From positions 1-33,090 of the forward strand of contig NZ_JAILXP010000027.1 of NCBI RefSeq assembly GCF_020740895.1: DNA of 33,090 nucleotides, in the 5' to 3' direction. Of this stretch, positions 1 to 7,163 are shown one piece after another. The notes beneath the pieces were generated by a model. That model did not search any database and was not told where the DNA came from. It saw only the letters and a list, made by a program, of their open reading frames with translations. This stretch comes from Streptomyces sp. UNOB3_S3 (GTDB lineage: Bacteria; Actinomycetota; Actinomycetes; Streptomycetales; Streptomycetaceae). The translations under genes were made by a program, and so were the position numbers. Within the stretch, counting starts at the first letter, position 1; each line of letters opens with the position of its first letter.

Positions 1-2
1 CC

Positions 3-410
3 GCCGACCCCGCGCGCCTCACCGTCCTGCTGTGGGCGGGCGAGCGGCAGGACGAGGAGTGGGTCCGGGCGCGCGACGCGCTGCTCGCGACCCTCCCGGC
101 CGGCTTCCCGGCCCAGGACGTCTCGGCCTGGCCCGGCTTCGCCCCGCTGCTGGGCAAGGAGCCCCGGGCCGTGCTCGTCCGCCCGGACGGCCACATCGCC
201 GCCCTCACCGGCCTGGACCCGGCGGAGCTGAGGATGGCCCTGCGGCGCGCCCGCGTGGTGCTCTCCGCCCTGCCGCGCACCGGGCGCGTGGGCACCGAGA
301 CCGTCACCGAGATGGGCGCGAGCGCCGCTGCAGGCGCCCCGGCGCCGAAGGCAGCGCCAAAGAAAGCGGGGCAGGCGGAGAAGTCGTCGCCGGAAAAGGC
401 CGCGTCGTGA
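3..410 (+). CDS. FAD-dependent aromatic hydroxylase, C-terminal end only
   Basis: The reading frame is open from the left edge and stops at 408-410, so only about 135 C-terminal residues are visible. They contain the segment RAVLVRPDGHIA, which matches the C-terminal thioredoxin-like domain of PheA/TfdB-type flavin monooxygenases; many polyketide tailoring hydroxylases carry this domain. The usual Trp after HVA is replaced by Ala. A low-complexity Lys/Ala/Pro tail of about 30 residues follows, which is longer than typical. The stop overlaps the GTG of the next gene (GTGA), so the two are probably translationally coupled. The FAD-binding and substrate domains lie outside the window, so the family call rests on one domain. 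Confidence 0.62.
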   Translation, partial: ADPARLTVLLWAGERQDEEWVRARDALLATLPAGFPAQDVSAWPGFAPLLGKEPRAVLVRPDGHIAALTGLDPAELRMALRRARVVLSALPRTGRVGTETVTEMGASAAAGAPAPKAAPKKAGQAEKSSPEKAAS

Positions 411-1465
411 GCCGGGCCGCCGTGGTGTGCGGCCTCGGCGCCTGGGTGCCGCCGAGGGTCGTACCCAATGACGTGCTGACCGCGCAGCTGGACACCTCGG
501 ACGAGTGGATCCGCACCCGGACGGGCATCGAGCGCCGGCATGTGATCGAGCCGGGTGACGCCACCTCCGATCTGGCGGTGGAGGCCGGGCGCAGGGCGCT
601 GGCCTCGGCGGCCGCCGGGGGCGGGGCGGCGGACGGCGGGATCGACCTGGTCGTGCTCGCCACCAGCACTCCCGACCACCCCTGCCCGGCCACGGCGCCC
701 GTCGTGGCCGAGCGGCTGGGCCTGGGCTGTGTCGCGGCGTTCGACGTGGGCGCCGTGTGCACCGGTTTCGTCTACGCCCTCGCGGTCGCGGCGTCGATGC
801 TGACGGCCGGGACGGCGCGGCGCGCGCTGGTCATCGGCGCGGACACCTTCTCCACGATCCTCGACCCCGGCGACCGCACGACCCGGGCCATCTTCGGCGA
901 CGGGGCGGGCGCGGTGGTCCTGCGCACCGGGGACGCGGACGAGCCGGGGGCCCTGCTGGGCTTCGACCTCGGCAGCGACGGCGCGGGCTCCGGGCTGATC
1001 ACCGTCCGCGCCGGCGGCTCGCGGCAGCGCTCCACCGGGGAGCCGGCCCCCGAGGGCGACCAGTACTTCTCGATGGCGGGCCGCGCGGTCTTCACCGAGG
1101 CGGTGCTGAACATGAGCGAGTCCGCCCAGAACCTGATCGACCGGATCGGCTGGACCGGGGACACGGCGGTCGACCGGGTGGTGGCCCATCAGGCCAATGT
1201 GCGCATCCTGCGCGCGGTCGGCGAGCAACTGGGCCTGGCCGACGAGCAGATCGTCGTCAATCTCGACAAGGTCGGCAACACCGTGGCGGGTTCCATCCCG
1301 CTCGCCCTCGCCGACGCGGTGGCCGCCGGGGACGTCCGGCCCGGCCACCGGGTGCTCCTCACCGGTTTCGGCGGCGGCCTGACCTGGGGTTCGGCCGCCC
1401 TGCGCTGGCCGGATCTGGACCTTGTCCCCGACCCCACGCCTACCCTACGGAAGGAACAGTCATGA
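407..1465 (+). CDS. Beta-ketoacyl-ACP synthase III (FabH-like)
   Basis: This 352-residue protein should catalyse the first decarboxylative condensation of an acyl-CoA starter with malonyl-ACP. The Cys-His-Asn triad is intact: Cys118 in GAVCTGFVYAL, His261 in VVAHQANVR and Asn291 in KVGNTVAGS. The N-terminal WIRTRTGIERR and the C-terminal GFGGGLTWGSAALRW are standard FabH signatures. The GTG start at 407 was chosen because it overlaps the upstream stop and gives a normal FabH length; the longer open frame to base 32 is unlikely because it would overlap the hydroxylase. The stop overlaps the ACP start (ATGA). Its position before a dedicated ACP and ketosynthase resembles starter-unit priming sets such as those of R1128 and frenolicin. 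The starter acyl group cannot be read from sequence. Confidence 0.93.
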   Translation: MSRAAVVCGLGAWVPPRVVPNDVLTAQLDTSDEWIRTRTGIERRHVIEPGDATSDLAVEAGRRALASAAAGGGAADGGIDLVVLATSTPDHPCPATAPVVAERLGLGCVAAFDVGAVCTGFVYALAVAASMLTAGTARRALVIGADTFSTILDPGDRTTRAIFGDGAGAVVLRTGDADEPGALLGFDLGSDGAGSGLITVRAGGSRQRSTGEPAPEGDQYFSMAGRAVFTEAVLNMSESAQNLIDRIGWTGDTAVDRVVAHQANVRILRAVGEQLGLADEQIVVNLDKVGNTVAGSIPLALADAVAAGDVRPGHRVLLTGFGGGLTWGSAALRWPDLDLVPDPTPTLRKEQS

Positions 1466-1719
1466 CCACGGCAACAGCGACGCAGAAGATCAAGGACCGT
1501 GTGGTGTCCATCCTGAGCGAGAAGTTCGGCCTCCCGGAGGAGGAGATCCTCTCCGGCGCCGTCTTCGAGGAGCTCGACATCGACTCGCTGATCCTCGTCG
1601 AGCTCGGCCTCGTCCTCCGCAAGGAGATGGGCGTCGTGCTCCAGGAGGGCGAGCTCAAGCCGACCCACACGATCGACGACGCGGTGACGGTCATCGAGAC
1701 GAAGGGCCCGCGGGTGTGA
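1462..1719 (+). CDS. Acyl carrier protein
   Basis: An 85-residue ACP with the phosphopantetheine attachment serine at residue 42 in DIDSLILVE. It should carry the growing acyl chain as a thioester for the KAS III and ketosynthase on either side. The ATG at 1462 overlaps the KAS III stop, and its own stop overlaps the GTG of the ketosynthase, giving a three-gene translationally coupled cassette. A good Shine-Dalgarno (GGAAGGA) lies just upstream, at about 1449-1455. No malonyl-transferase or phosphopantetheinyl transferase is present in the window, so these are presumably borrowed from primary metabolism or encoded to the left. Confidence 0.95.
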   Translation: MTTATATQKIKDRVVSILSEKFGLPEEEILSGAVFEELDIDSLILVELGLVLRKEMGVVLQEGELKPTHTIDDAVTVIETKGPRV

Positions 1720-3011
1720 GCGGCACCTCCACGGACCGCGCCGCCACGGACCGCACCGCCATGGACCGCTCCGTCACGGACCGCTCCGTCACGGACCGCG
1801 CCGTGTCGATCACCGGCATGGGGCTGGTCACCCCTGCGGGCTCCGGCGTCGAGGACAACTGGCGGCGCGTCACCTCCGGTGTCTCCGCGGCCGCCACGGA
1901 CCCCGCGCTGCACGGCTCCGAGGTCGACTTCTCCTGCCGCGTCCCGGACTTCGACGCCGACGCCCTGCTCGGCAGGCGCACGGCGTGGAAGCTGGACCGC
2001 TTCGTCCAGCTGGCCCTGGTGGCCGCGCGGCAGGCCGTCACGGACTCCGGCCTGGACCCCGCCTCCTGGGACGGGGCACGGGTCGGCGTGGTGCTCGGCA
2101 ACTCCCTGGGCGGCACCGCGACGTTCGAGAAGCAGCACCGCACGTTCTACGACGGCGCCCCCGAGGACGTGTCACCGCTGATGGTCCCGATGGGGATGGT
2201 CAACATGGTGGCCGGGTACGTCGCCATGGACCAGAAGATCCTCGGCCCTAGCCTGGTGACCGCCACCGCGTGCGCCTCCGGGGCCTCCGCCGTCGGCATC
2301 GCCCGGGACTGGCTCGCCGCCGGCCTGTGCGACGTCGTCCTGGCCGGCGGCACCGAGTCGGCGCTCAGCCCGGCGACGCTGACCGGGCTCTCCCGGATGG
2401 GCGCGCTCTCGGGCCGCCGGGACGACCCGGGCGCGGCGTCCCGCCCGTTCGCCGCCGACCGGGACGGCTTCGTGGCCGGCGAGGGGGCCGCGGTGCTCGT
2501 CCTGGAACGGGAGCGGGACGCGCGGGCCCGGGGCGCGCGGGCGTACGCGCGGATCACCGGCTTCGGCGCCTCCTCGGACGCGTACCACGCCACGGCCCCG
2601 CACCCGGACGGCGCGGGGCTGGAGCGGGCGCTGCGCGCGGCCCTGGCCGACGCCGGGGTCGCCCCGGGCGACGTGGGGCACGTCAACGCCCATGGCACGT
2701 CGACGCCGATGAACGACCTGGTCGAGTCGCGGGCCCTGCGCCGGGTGCTGGGCACCGGCCCCGCGGTGACCTCCACCAAGGGCGTCACCGGCCACACGCT
2801 GGCCGCCGCCGGGGCGATCGAGGTCGCCTACACGGCCCTGGCGCTGCGCCACGGCTCGGTGCCGCCCACGGCCAATGTGCGCGAACTCGACCCCCGGGTC
2901 GACGTCGACGTGGTCACCGGCGGCGCCCGGACGGTGGATCTGGACGTGGCGGTCAGCACCTCCCTCGGTTTCGGCGGGCACAACGCGGCACTCGTGCTCA
3001 CCGCGGCCTGA
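1716..3011 (+). CDS. Beta-ketoacyl-ACP synthase II (FabF-type ketosynthase)
   Basis: This 431-residue ketosynthase should elongate the ACP-bound chain. Catalytic residues are intact: Cys186 in TATACASGAS, His326 in NAHGTSTPMND, Lys355 and His360 in TKGVTGHTLAAAG. The active-site context is FabF-like rather than that of an aromatic KS-alpha (TGCTSG-type) or a chain-length factor. The GTG at 1716 overlaps the ACP stop and is preferred, but the first 30 or so residues are an odd five-residue repeat rich in TDR that precedes the true fold (SITGMGLVTP), so a start at ATG 1761 is also possible. No chain-length factor partner follows; a homodimer is the simplest reading. Confidence 0.93.
   Translation: MSGTSTDRAATDRTAMDRSVTDRSVTDRAVSITGMGLVTPAGSGVEDNWRRVTSGVSAAATDPALHGSEVDFSCRVPDFDADALLGRRTAWKLDRFVQLALVAARQAVTDSGLDPASWDGARVGVVLGNSLGGTATFEKQHRTFYDGAPEDVSPLMVPMGMVNMVAGYVAMDQKILGPSLVTATACASGASAVGIARDWLAAGLCDVVLAGGTESALSPATLTGLSRMGALSGRRDDPGAASRPFAADRDGFVAGEGAAVLVLERERDARARGARAYARITGFGASSDAYHATAPHPDGAGLERALRAALADAGVAPGDVGHVNAHGTSTPMNDLVESRALRRVLGTGPAVTSTKGVTGHTLAAAGAIEVAYTALALRHGSVPPTANVRELDPRVDVDVVTGGARTVDLDVAVSTSLGFGGHNAALVLTAA
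1731..1805 (+). repeat. Five tandem 15-bp units at the ketosynthase 5' end
   Basis: Five consecutive 15-base units begin at 1731, 1746, 1761, 1776 and 1791. Each starts ACGGACCGC (ATGGACCGC in the third) and differs at a few positions. They encode a pentapeptide repeat of the form T/M-D-R-x-x ahead of the conserved ketosynthase core. Because the unit is a multiple of three, copy-number change would preserve the frame. Confidence 0.85.
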
Positions 3012-3014
3012 CAC

Positions 3015-3038
3015 CGGGGCGGGGCTCTCCCCGCCCCG
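3015..3038 (+). terminator. GC hairpin after ketosynthase
   Basis: A 10-bp perfect stem (CGGGGCGGGG pairing with CCCCGCCCCG) with loop CTCT starts four bases after the ketosynthase stop. There is no T-tract. It could weaken read-through into the aldo/keto reductase or protect the 3' end of the KAS III-ACP-KS message. Inferred from sequence symmetry only. Confidence 0.45.
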
Positions 3039-3084
3039 CCCCGGGCCACTCCACCACCATCCGACGAACACACAAGGAGAGCGC

Positions 3085-4047
3085 GTGCGCACGCGTCAGT
3101 TGAGCGGTACGGGTCCCCGGGTCGGCGCCATCGGCCTCGGCTGCATGGGAATGAGCTGGGGGTACGCGGAGTCCCGGCGCGACGACGAGCTGTCCGTGAC
3201 GGTGATCGAGCAGGCACTCGACTCGGGTGTCACGCTCCTCGACACCGCGGACGTCTACGGCGACGGGCACAACGAGACCCTGGTGGGCCGGGTGCTCGCG
3301 CGCCGCCGGGACGACGCCGTCGTGGCCACCAAGGTGGGCATGGTCGTCACGGACCTGGCCACCCGCGCGATGCGCCGCGACGGCTCGCCCGCGCACATCC
3401 GGCGCTCCGCCGAGGCCAGCCTGCGGCGCCTGGGCACCGACGTCATCGACCTGTACTACCTCCACCGTGTGGACCCGGACGTCCCCCTGGAGGAGTCCTG
3501 GGGAGCGCTCTCCGAGCTCGTGCGCGAGGGCAAGGTACGGCGGCTCGGCCTGTCCGAGGTGAGCGTCGAGGAGGCCGAGCGGGCCCATGGCGTGCACCCC
3601 GTCTCCGCCGTCCAGTCCGAGCTGTCCCTGTGGACGCGGGACGCCCAGGCCCCGGGCACGGACGTCGTCGGCTGGTGCGCCGCCCACGGCGCCGCCTTCG
3701 TCCCCTTCGCCCCGCTCGGCCGGGGCTTCCTGACCGGGTCGTTCGAGCGGCCGGACTTCGAGGAGGGGGACTTCCGGGCGACCAACCCCCGCTTCCGCGA
3801 CGCCGCGTTCGCCGCCAACCTCCGCATCGTGGAGGCCGTCCGCTCCGTCGCCGCCCGGCACGGGGCGACCCCCGCCCAGGTGGCCATCGCCTGGACGCTC
3901 GCCCGGGGCGAGCACGTCGTCCCCATCCCCGGTACCAAGAACCCGCGCTACCTGGCCGACAACATCGGCGCCGCCGCGCTCCGGCTGAGCCCGCAGGACC
4001 TGGCGGAGCTGGACGCGGTGCCCGCGCCCGTCGGCGACCGGTACTGA
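3085..4047 (+). CDS. Aldo/keto reductase
   Basis: A 320-residue NADPH-dependent aldo/keto reductase with a (beta/alpha)8 fold. The tetrad is visible: Asp and Tyr in DTADVYGDG, Lys in VATKVG and His in YYLHRVD; the C-terminal GTKNPRYLADN is the usual cofactor-phosphate region. The GTG at 3085 is supported by AAGGAGA at 3074-3080, while the longer open frame has no ribosome site. It lies between the ketosynthase and a hydroxyacyl-CoA dehydrogenase, so reduction of a keto group on the polyketide/fatty chain or a late intermediate is plausible. Members of this subfamily are also generic detoxifying reductases, so the substrate is uncertain. Confidence 0.9.
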   Translation: MRTRQLSGTGPRVGAIGLGCMGMSWGYAESRRDDELSVTVIEQALDSGVTLLDTADVYGDGHNETLVGRVLARRRDDAVVATKVGMVVTDLATRAMRRDGSPAHIRRSAEASLRRLGTDVIDLYYLHRVDPDVPLEESWGALSELVREGKVRRLGLSEVSVEEAERAHGVHPVSAVQSELSLWTRDAQAPGTDVVGWCAAHGAAFVPFAPLGRGFLTGSFERPDFEEGDFRATNPRFRDAAFAANLRIVEAVRSVAARHGATPAQVAIAWTLARGEHVVPIPGTKNPRYLADNIGAAALRLSPQDLAELDAVPAPVGDRY

Positions 4048-4052
4048 CCCCC

Positions 4053-4083
4053 GGCGGGCCGGCCGGTCGCCGGCCGGCCCGCC
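4053..4083 (+). terminator. Strong hairpin between aldo/keto reductase and dehydrogenase
   Basis: Perfect 14-bp arms GGCGGGCCGGCCGG (4053-4066) and CCGGCCGGCCCGCC (4070-4083) with loop TCG, six bases after the reductase stop and 18 bases before the next start. There is no T-tract. It may act as a partial terminator or mRNA-end stabiliser inside the gene set. Confidence 0.6.
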
Positions 4084-4101
4084 CCGGAAGGCAGGAACCC
4101 C

Positions 4102-5757
4102 ATGACAGCGAGCACGACCGGCACCGTCGCGGTCGTCGGACTCGGCGCCGCGGGCGCCGGACTGGCCCGGCGGCTGGCCGCCGCCGGCATCCGCGTTCTC
4201 GGCGTGGAGCCGGACGCCGCAGCCGCCGGGCGCGCCCGGCGCGACCTCCCCGCCGGGGCGGACGTGACGGCGGACCTCGCCGCCGTGGCCGCCGCGGACG
4301 TGATCCTGGAGGCCGTGCCCGAGCCCGGACCCGTCAAGCGCGAGGCGCTGACGGCGATCGCCCGCCACCGCCGGGCCGGCGTGCCCGTGGTGACCACGGC
4401 GCTCACCACACCCGCCGCCGAACTGGAGGACGCGGCCGGCGGCGAGCTGCTCGCCCTGCGCTTCGCCCGCGCCGACCGGCTCGACGCGGCCGAGCTGGCC
4501 CGCGCCCCCCACACCTCCGACGGGGCCGTACAGGTCGTCACCGCGCTGCTGGACCGGGCCGGGGTGAGGGCGCACACCGTGCCCGACCTGCCCGGTTCCC
4601 TGGCCCCGCGGCTGCTCTTCGGCCTCCTCAACCAGGCGGCGTGGATGCGCCACGACGGCTACGCGGACCGGGACTCCCTCGACACGGCGGTACGCCTGGG
4701 CTGCGGCTGGGCCGAGGGACCGCTGGAGGTCCTCGACGCCATCGGCCACCGCACCGCCGGGGACATCCTGCGCGGGCTCCACCGGCGCCTGGGCGACCGC
4801 TTCGCGCCGGCCCCGCTCGGCACGGACACGGCGGACACGGCGGGCGCGACGGCCCGGACGCCGGCGGGCGGCGCCGGTGAACCGGAGGACTCCGGCGGGA
4901 CCGTCGCCGTCATCGGCTCCGGCACGATGGCCACCGGCATCGCCGAGGTGTTCCTGCGCGCCGGCTACCGCACCGTGCTCGTGGCCCGCACGGAACGGAA
5001 GGCCGCCGACGCCCGGGAGGCCGTCGAGTTCGGGCTGCTGCGCTCCGGCGCCGACGAGGAGCGGCTCGCCGGGAACCTCGGCCGGTGGACCGGCACCACC
5101 GACCTCGCTGCGGTCGCGGGGGCGGATCTCGTGGTGGAGGCGGTCGTCGAGGACCTCGGCGTCAAGCGCGAGCTCTTCGCCCGGCTCGGCGCGCTGTGCG
5201 CCCCCGGCACCCTGCTGGCCACCACGACCTCCAGCCTCCCGGTGCGCGACTGCGCCGCCGCGTCCGGGCGCCCCGAGGACGTCCTGGGCCTCCACTTCTT
5301 CAACCCCGCGCCCGCCATGGACCTGGTGGAGGTGGTCCGCGGCGAGCACACCGGCGAGGCCGCGGCCGCCCGGGCCCGCGCCGTCCTCGCCCGCCTGGGC
5401 AAGGTGGGCGTGGAGTGCGCCGACCGCACCGGCTTCATCGTCAACGCCCTGCTGTTCCCCTACCTCAACGACGCCCTGGCCGCGCTGCGGCTCCCCGGGG
5501 TGGAGCCCGCGCTGCTCGACTCCGTCATGAAGTCCGTCGGCGGCCAGCCCGTCGGCCCCACCCGGCTCCTGGACGTCGTCGGCGCCGACGTCGCCCTCGA
5601 GGTGCAACGCCGTCTGCACCAGGACTCGGGCCGGCCCGAGCTGGCCCCTGCGGGCCTGCTGCGGGACCTCGTGGACCACGGGTTCCTCGGCCGTAAGACC
5701 TCCGGCCGGGGCGTGCGCGCCTTCCTGGCCGACGAGGCCCGGACCGGCGCCGCCTGA
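4102..5757 (+). CDS. Two-module 3-hydroxyacyl-CoA dehydrogenase
   Basis: A 551-residue protein made of two tandem 3HCDH units. The second unit (about residue 265 on) has an NAD site GSGTMATG, the catalytic His in LHFFNPAP, Glu in VVRGEHT and Asn in GFIVNALLFPYLND, so it should interconvert 3-hydroxyacyl and 3-ketoacyl thioesters. The first unit (about residues 7-240) keeps the dinucleotide motif GLGAAG, but the catalytic His segment reads LRFARADRL and the Asn position reads GSLAPRLL, so it looks inactive. A 30-residue Ala/Gly/Thr linker joins them. GGAAGG sits ahead of ATG 4102. In this context it probably reduces a beta-keto group on the chain made by the upstream ketosynthases, like ActVI-ORF1-type enzymes of aromatic polyketide pathways; a general beta-oxidation role is the alternative. 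Confidence 0.88.
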   Translation: MTASTTGTVAVVGLGAAGAGLARRLAAAGIRVLGVEPDAAAAGRARRDLPAGADVTADLAAVAAADVILEAVPEPGPVKREALTAIARHRRAGVPVVTTALTTPAAELEDAAGGELLALRFARADRLDAAELARAPHTSDGAVQVVTALLDRAGVRAHTVPDLPGSLAPRLLFGLLNQAAWMRHDGYADRDSLDTAVRLGCGWAEGPLEVLDAIGHRTAGDILRGLHRRLGDRFAPAPLGTDTADTAGATARTPAGGAGEPEDSGGTVAVIGSGTMATGIAEVFLRAGYRTVLVARTERKAADAREAVEFGLLRSGADEERLAGNLGRWTGTTDLAAVAGADLVVEAVVEDLGVKRELFARLGALCAPGTLLATTTSSLPVRDCAAASGRPEDVLGLHFFNPAPAMDLVEVVRGEHTGEAAAARARAVLARLGKVGVECADRTGFIVNALLFPYLNDALAALRLPGVEPALLDSVMKSVGGQPVGPTRLLDVVGADVALEVQRRLHQDSGRPELAPAGLLRDLVDHGFLGRKTSGRGVRAFLADEARTGAA

Positions 5758-5853
5758 CCGCCCCTTCGGGCCGTCCCCGCCGCGCTCCGGCATAGAACTT
5801 CCTTCTCTCCCAGTGAAATCGCCCATCACTTGAACCACATCAAGGAGCACGCG

Positions 5854-6345
5854 ATGTCCGTTATATCCCTTTTCCATACCCACCGGAGCAAGCTCGGCCA
5901 CGCCGCGCTGGCCACCGCGCTGTCCCTGACGGCGGCCGGCGCCGCCGCTGCCGCTCCGTCGGCCGCCCCCGGCCCGATCACCAGCGAGACCCTCTCCGAG
6001 GGCGATTCCAGCCTGCCGTTCAAGGTCGACGCCGACGGCCCCCGGCACCTGGTGTACCGCAAGGCGGTCATCCCGCCGGGCACCGCCACCGGCTGGCACT
6101 ACCACGTCGGAGCGGAGATCGCCGTCATCAAGTCCGGGACGCTGACGCGTATCAACGGCGCCGACTGCACCGTGCGCGCCATCAAGCCGGGTGACGCCCT
6201 GGTCGAGCCCACCGGCCCCGACGAGGTGCACTACGGCGTCAACCGGGGCACCGAGCCGGTGGTGCTCTACATCACCGACGTCCTGCCCGCGGGCGCCCCC
6301 TTCTCCAAGCCGGCGGCCGACCCGGGCTGCCCCACCGCGAAGTGA
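5854..6345 (+). CDS. Exported cupin-domain protein
   Basis: A 163-residue single-cupin protein. The N-terminus has basic residues (HTHRSK), a hydrophobic Ala/Leu segment and an Ala-rich cleavage region near residue 34, a Sec-type signal peptide. Cupin motif 1 is TGWHYHVGAEIAVIKSG (two His and Glu) and motif 2 is centred on GPDEVHYGVNRG, so a metal site is likely. AAGGAG at 5841-5846 supports ATG 5854; the open frame reaches a TTG at 5830 without a better site. The stop overlaps the GTG of the next gene. A stretch of about 95 bases before it is less GC-rich than its surroundings and may hold a promoter. Secreted cupins of this type are usually uncharacterised; a role in modifying or binding the exported product is only a guess. 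Confidence 0.85.
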   Translation: MSVISLFHTHRSKLGHAALATALSLTAAGAAAAAPSAAPGPITSETLSEGDSSLPFKVDADGPRHLVYRKAVIPPGTATGWHYHVGAEIAVIKSGTLTRINGADCTVRAIKPGDALVEPTGPDEVHYGVNRGTEPVVLYITDVLPAGAPFSKPAADPGCPTAK

Positions 6346-7052
6346 GCGCCCCGACCGAGCGGGCGGCCGCCGTGGGCACCGCCGGCGCGCCGGTGGACGT
6401 GGCCTTCTTCGACGTGGACGAGACCCTGCTCACCTTCAAGAGCATGTTCCGGTTCCTCGCCCACCACTTCACCGAGCGCGGCCTGCCGCCGGACAGCGCC
6501 CGGCGCGCGGAGGAGGAGCTGCGGCTGCGAGCCGCCGAGGGCGTCCCCCGGGACGAGACCAACCGCGACTACTACCGCAACTACGCGGGCCGTCCGGTGG
6601 CCGAGGTCATGACCCACGGCCGGGCCTGGTTCGCCGCGGAGCTGGCGGCCGGCGGCGCGCTGCACGAACCGGCCGTGGCGGCCCTGAACCGCCACCGCGA
6701 GGCGGGGGCGCTCACCGTCCTGGTGTCCGGCTCGTTCCCGCCGTGTCTGGAGCCGGTCCGTGAACTCCTGGGCGCCGACCTGCTGTTGTGCAGCGAGCCC
6801 GAGATCGAGGCGGGCGTCTACACGGGCCGGCTGCCGACGCCCATGATCGGCCCGTACAAGGCGGCCGCGGCCCGCGAGCTGATGGCGCGCCGCGGCATTC
6901 CGCCGGAGCGGGCCGCCGCGTACGGCGACCACGCCTCCGACCTCGCCCTGCTGCGGGCCGTGGGCCATCCCGTGGCGGTGGGGGACGACGCCCTGCTGGG
7001 CGCCCACGTCCGGGAAGTGGGGGGCGGACGGCTCCCGGGGATCACCGGCTGA
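6342..7052 (+). CDS. HAD-IB family phosphatase (SerB-like)
   Basis: A 236-residue haloacid-dehalogenase hydrolase. Motif I is FFDVDETLL with nucleophile Asp24 and acid/base Asp26; motif II is VLVSGS; motif III/IV is the Lys in GPYK and YGDHASD. A helical cap of the HAD-IB type lies between motifs I and II. It should dephosphorylate a small phosphomonoester; the substrate is unknown. The GTG start is fused to the cupin stop (GTGA), so it is translationally coupled to a secreted protein although it has no signal peptide itself. It ends the plus-strand gene set and is followed immediately by a strong terminator. Confidence 0.88.
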   Translation: MSAPTERAAAVGTAGAPVDVAFFDVDETLLTFKSMFRFLAHHFTERGLPPDSARRAEEELRLRAAEGVPRDETNRDYYRNYAGRPVAEVMTHGRAWFAAELAAGGALHEPAVAALNRHREAGALTVLVSGSFPPCLEPVRELLGADLLLCSEPEIEAGVYTGRLPTPMIGPYKAAAARELMARRGIPPERAAAYGDHASDLALLRAVGHPVAVGDDALLGAHVREVGGGRLPGITG

Positions 7053-7088
7053 CCGGTGGGCCCGGCCGAATCCGGCCGGGCCCACCGG
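7053..7088. terminator. Bidirectional terminator between HAD phosphatase and SARP
   Basis: Perfect 16-bp arms CCGGTGGGCCCGGCCG (7053-7068) and CGGCCGGGCCCACCGG (7073-7088) with loop AATC, directly after the HAD stop. It sits between two convergent genes and should end transcription in both directions. There is no T-tract, as is common in Streptomyces. Confidence 0.85.
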
Positions 7089-7163
7089 GTCCGCCGGTCA
7101 GCCGGGCCCGCCGGGGAGGGAAAGCCCGCACGGCGCGCTCCCTCCCCCGGTGGGCCCGCCGCC

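Noticed and set aside
1716..3011. Ketosynthase as KS-alpha of an aromatic type II PKS
   Set aside because: The active site reads TACASG rather than TGCTSG, and no chain-length factor gene follows.
2998..6231. 1077-codon open frame on the minus strand
   Set aside because: It runs opposite to three well-supported enzymes with intact catalytic motifs, has Gly/Arg/Ala-biased composition and no recognisable domain; it is a GC-driven shadow frame.
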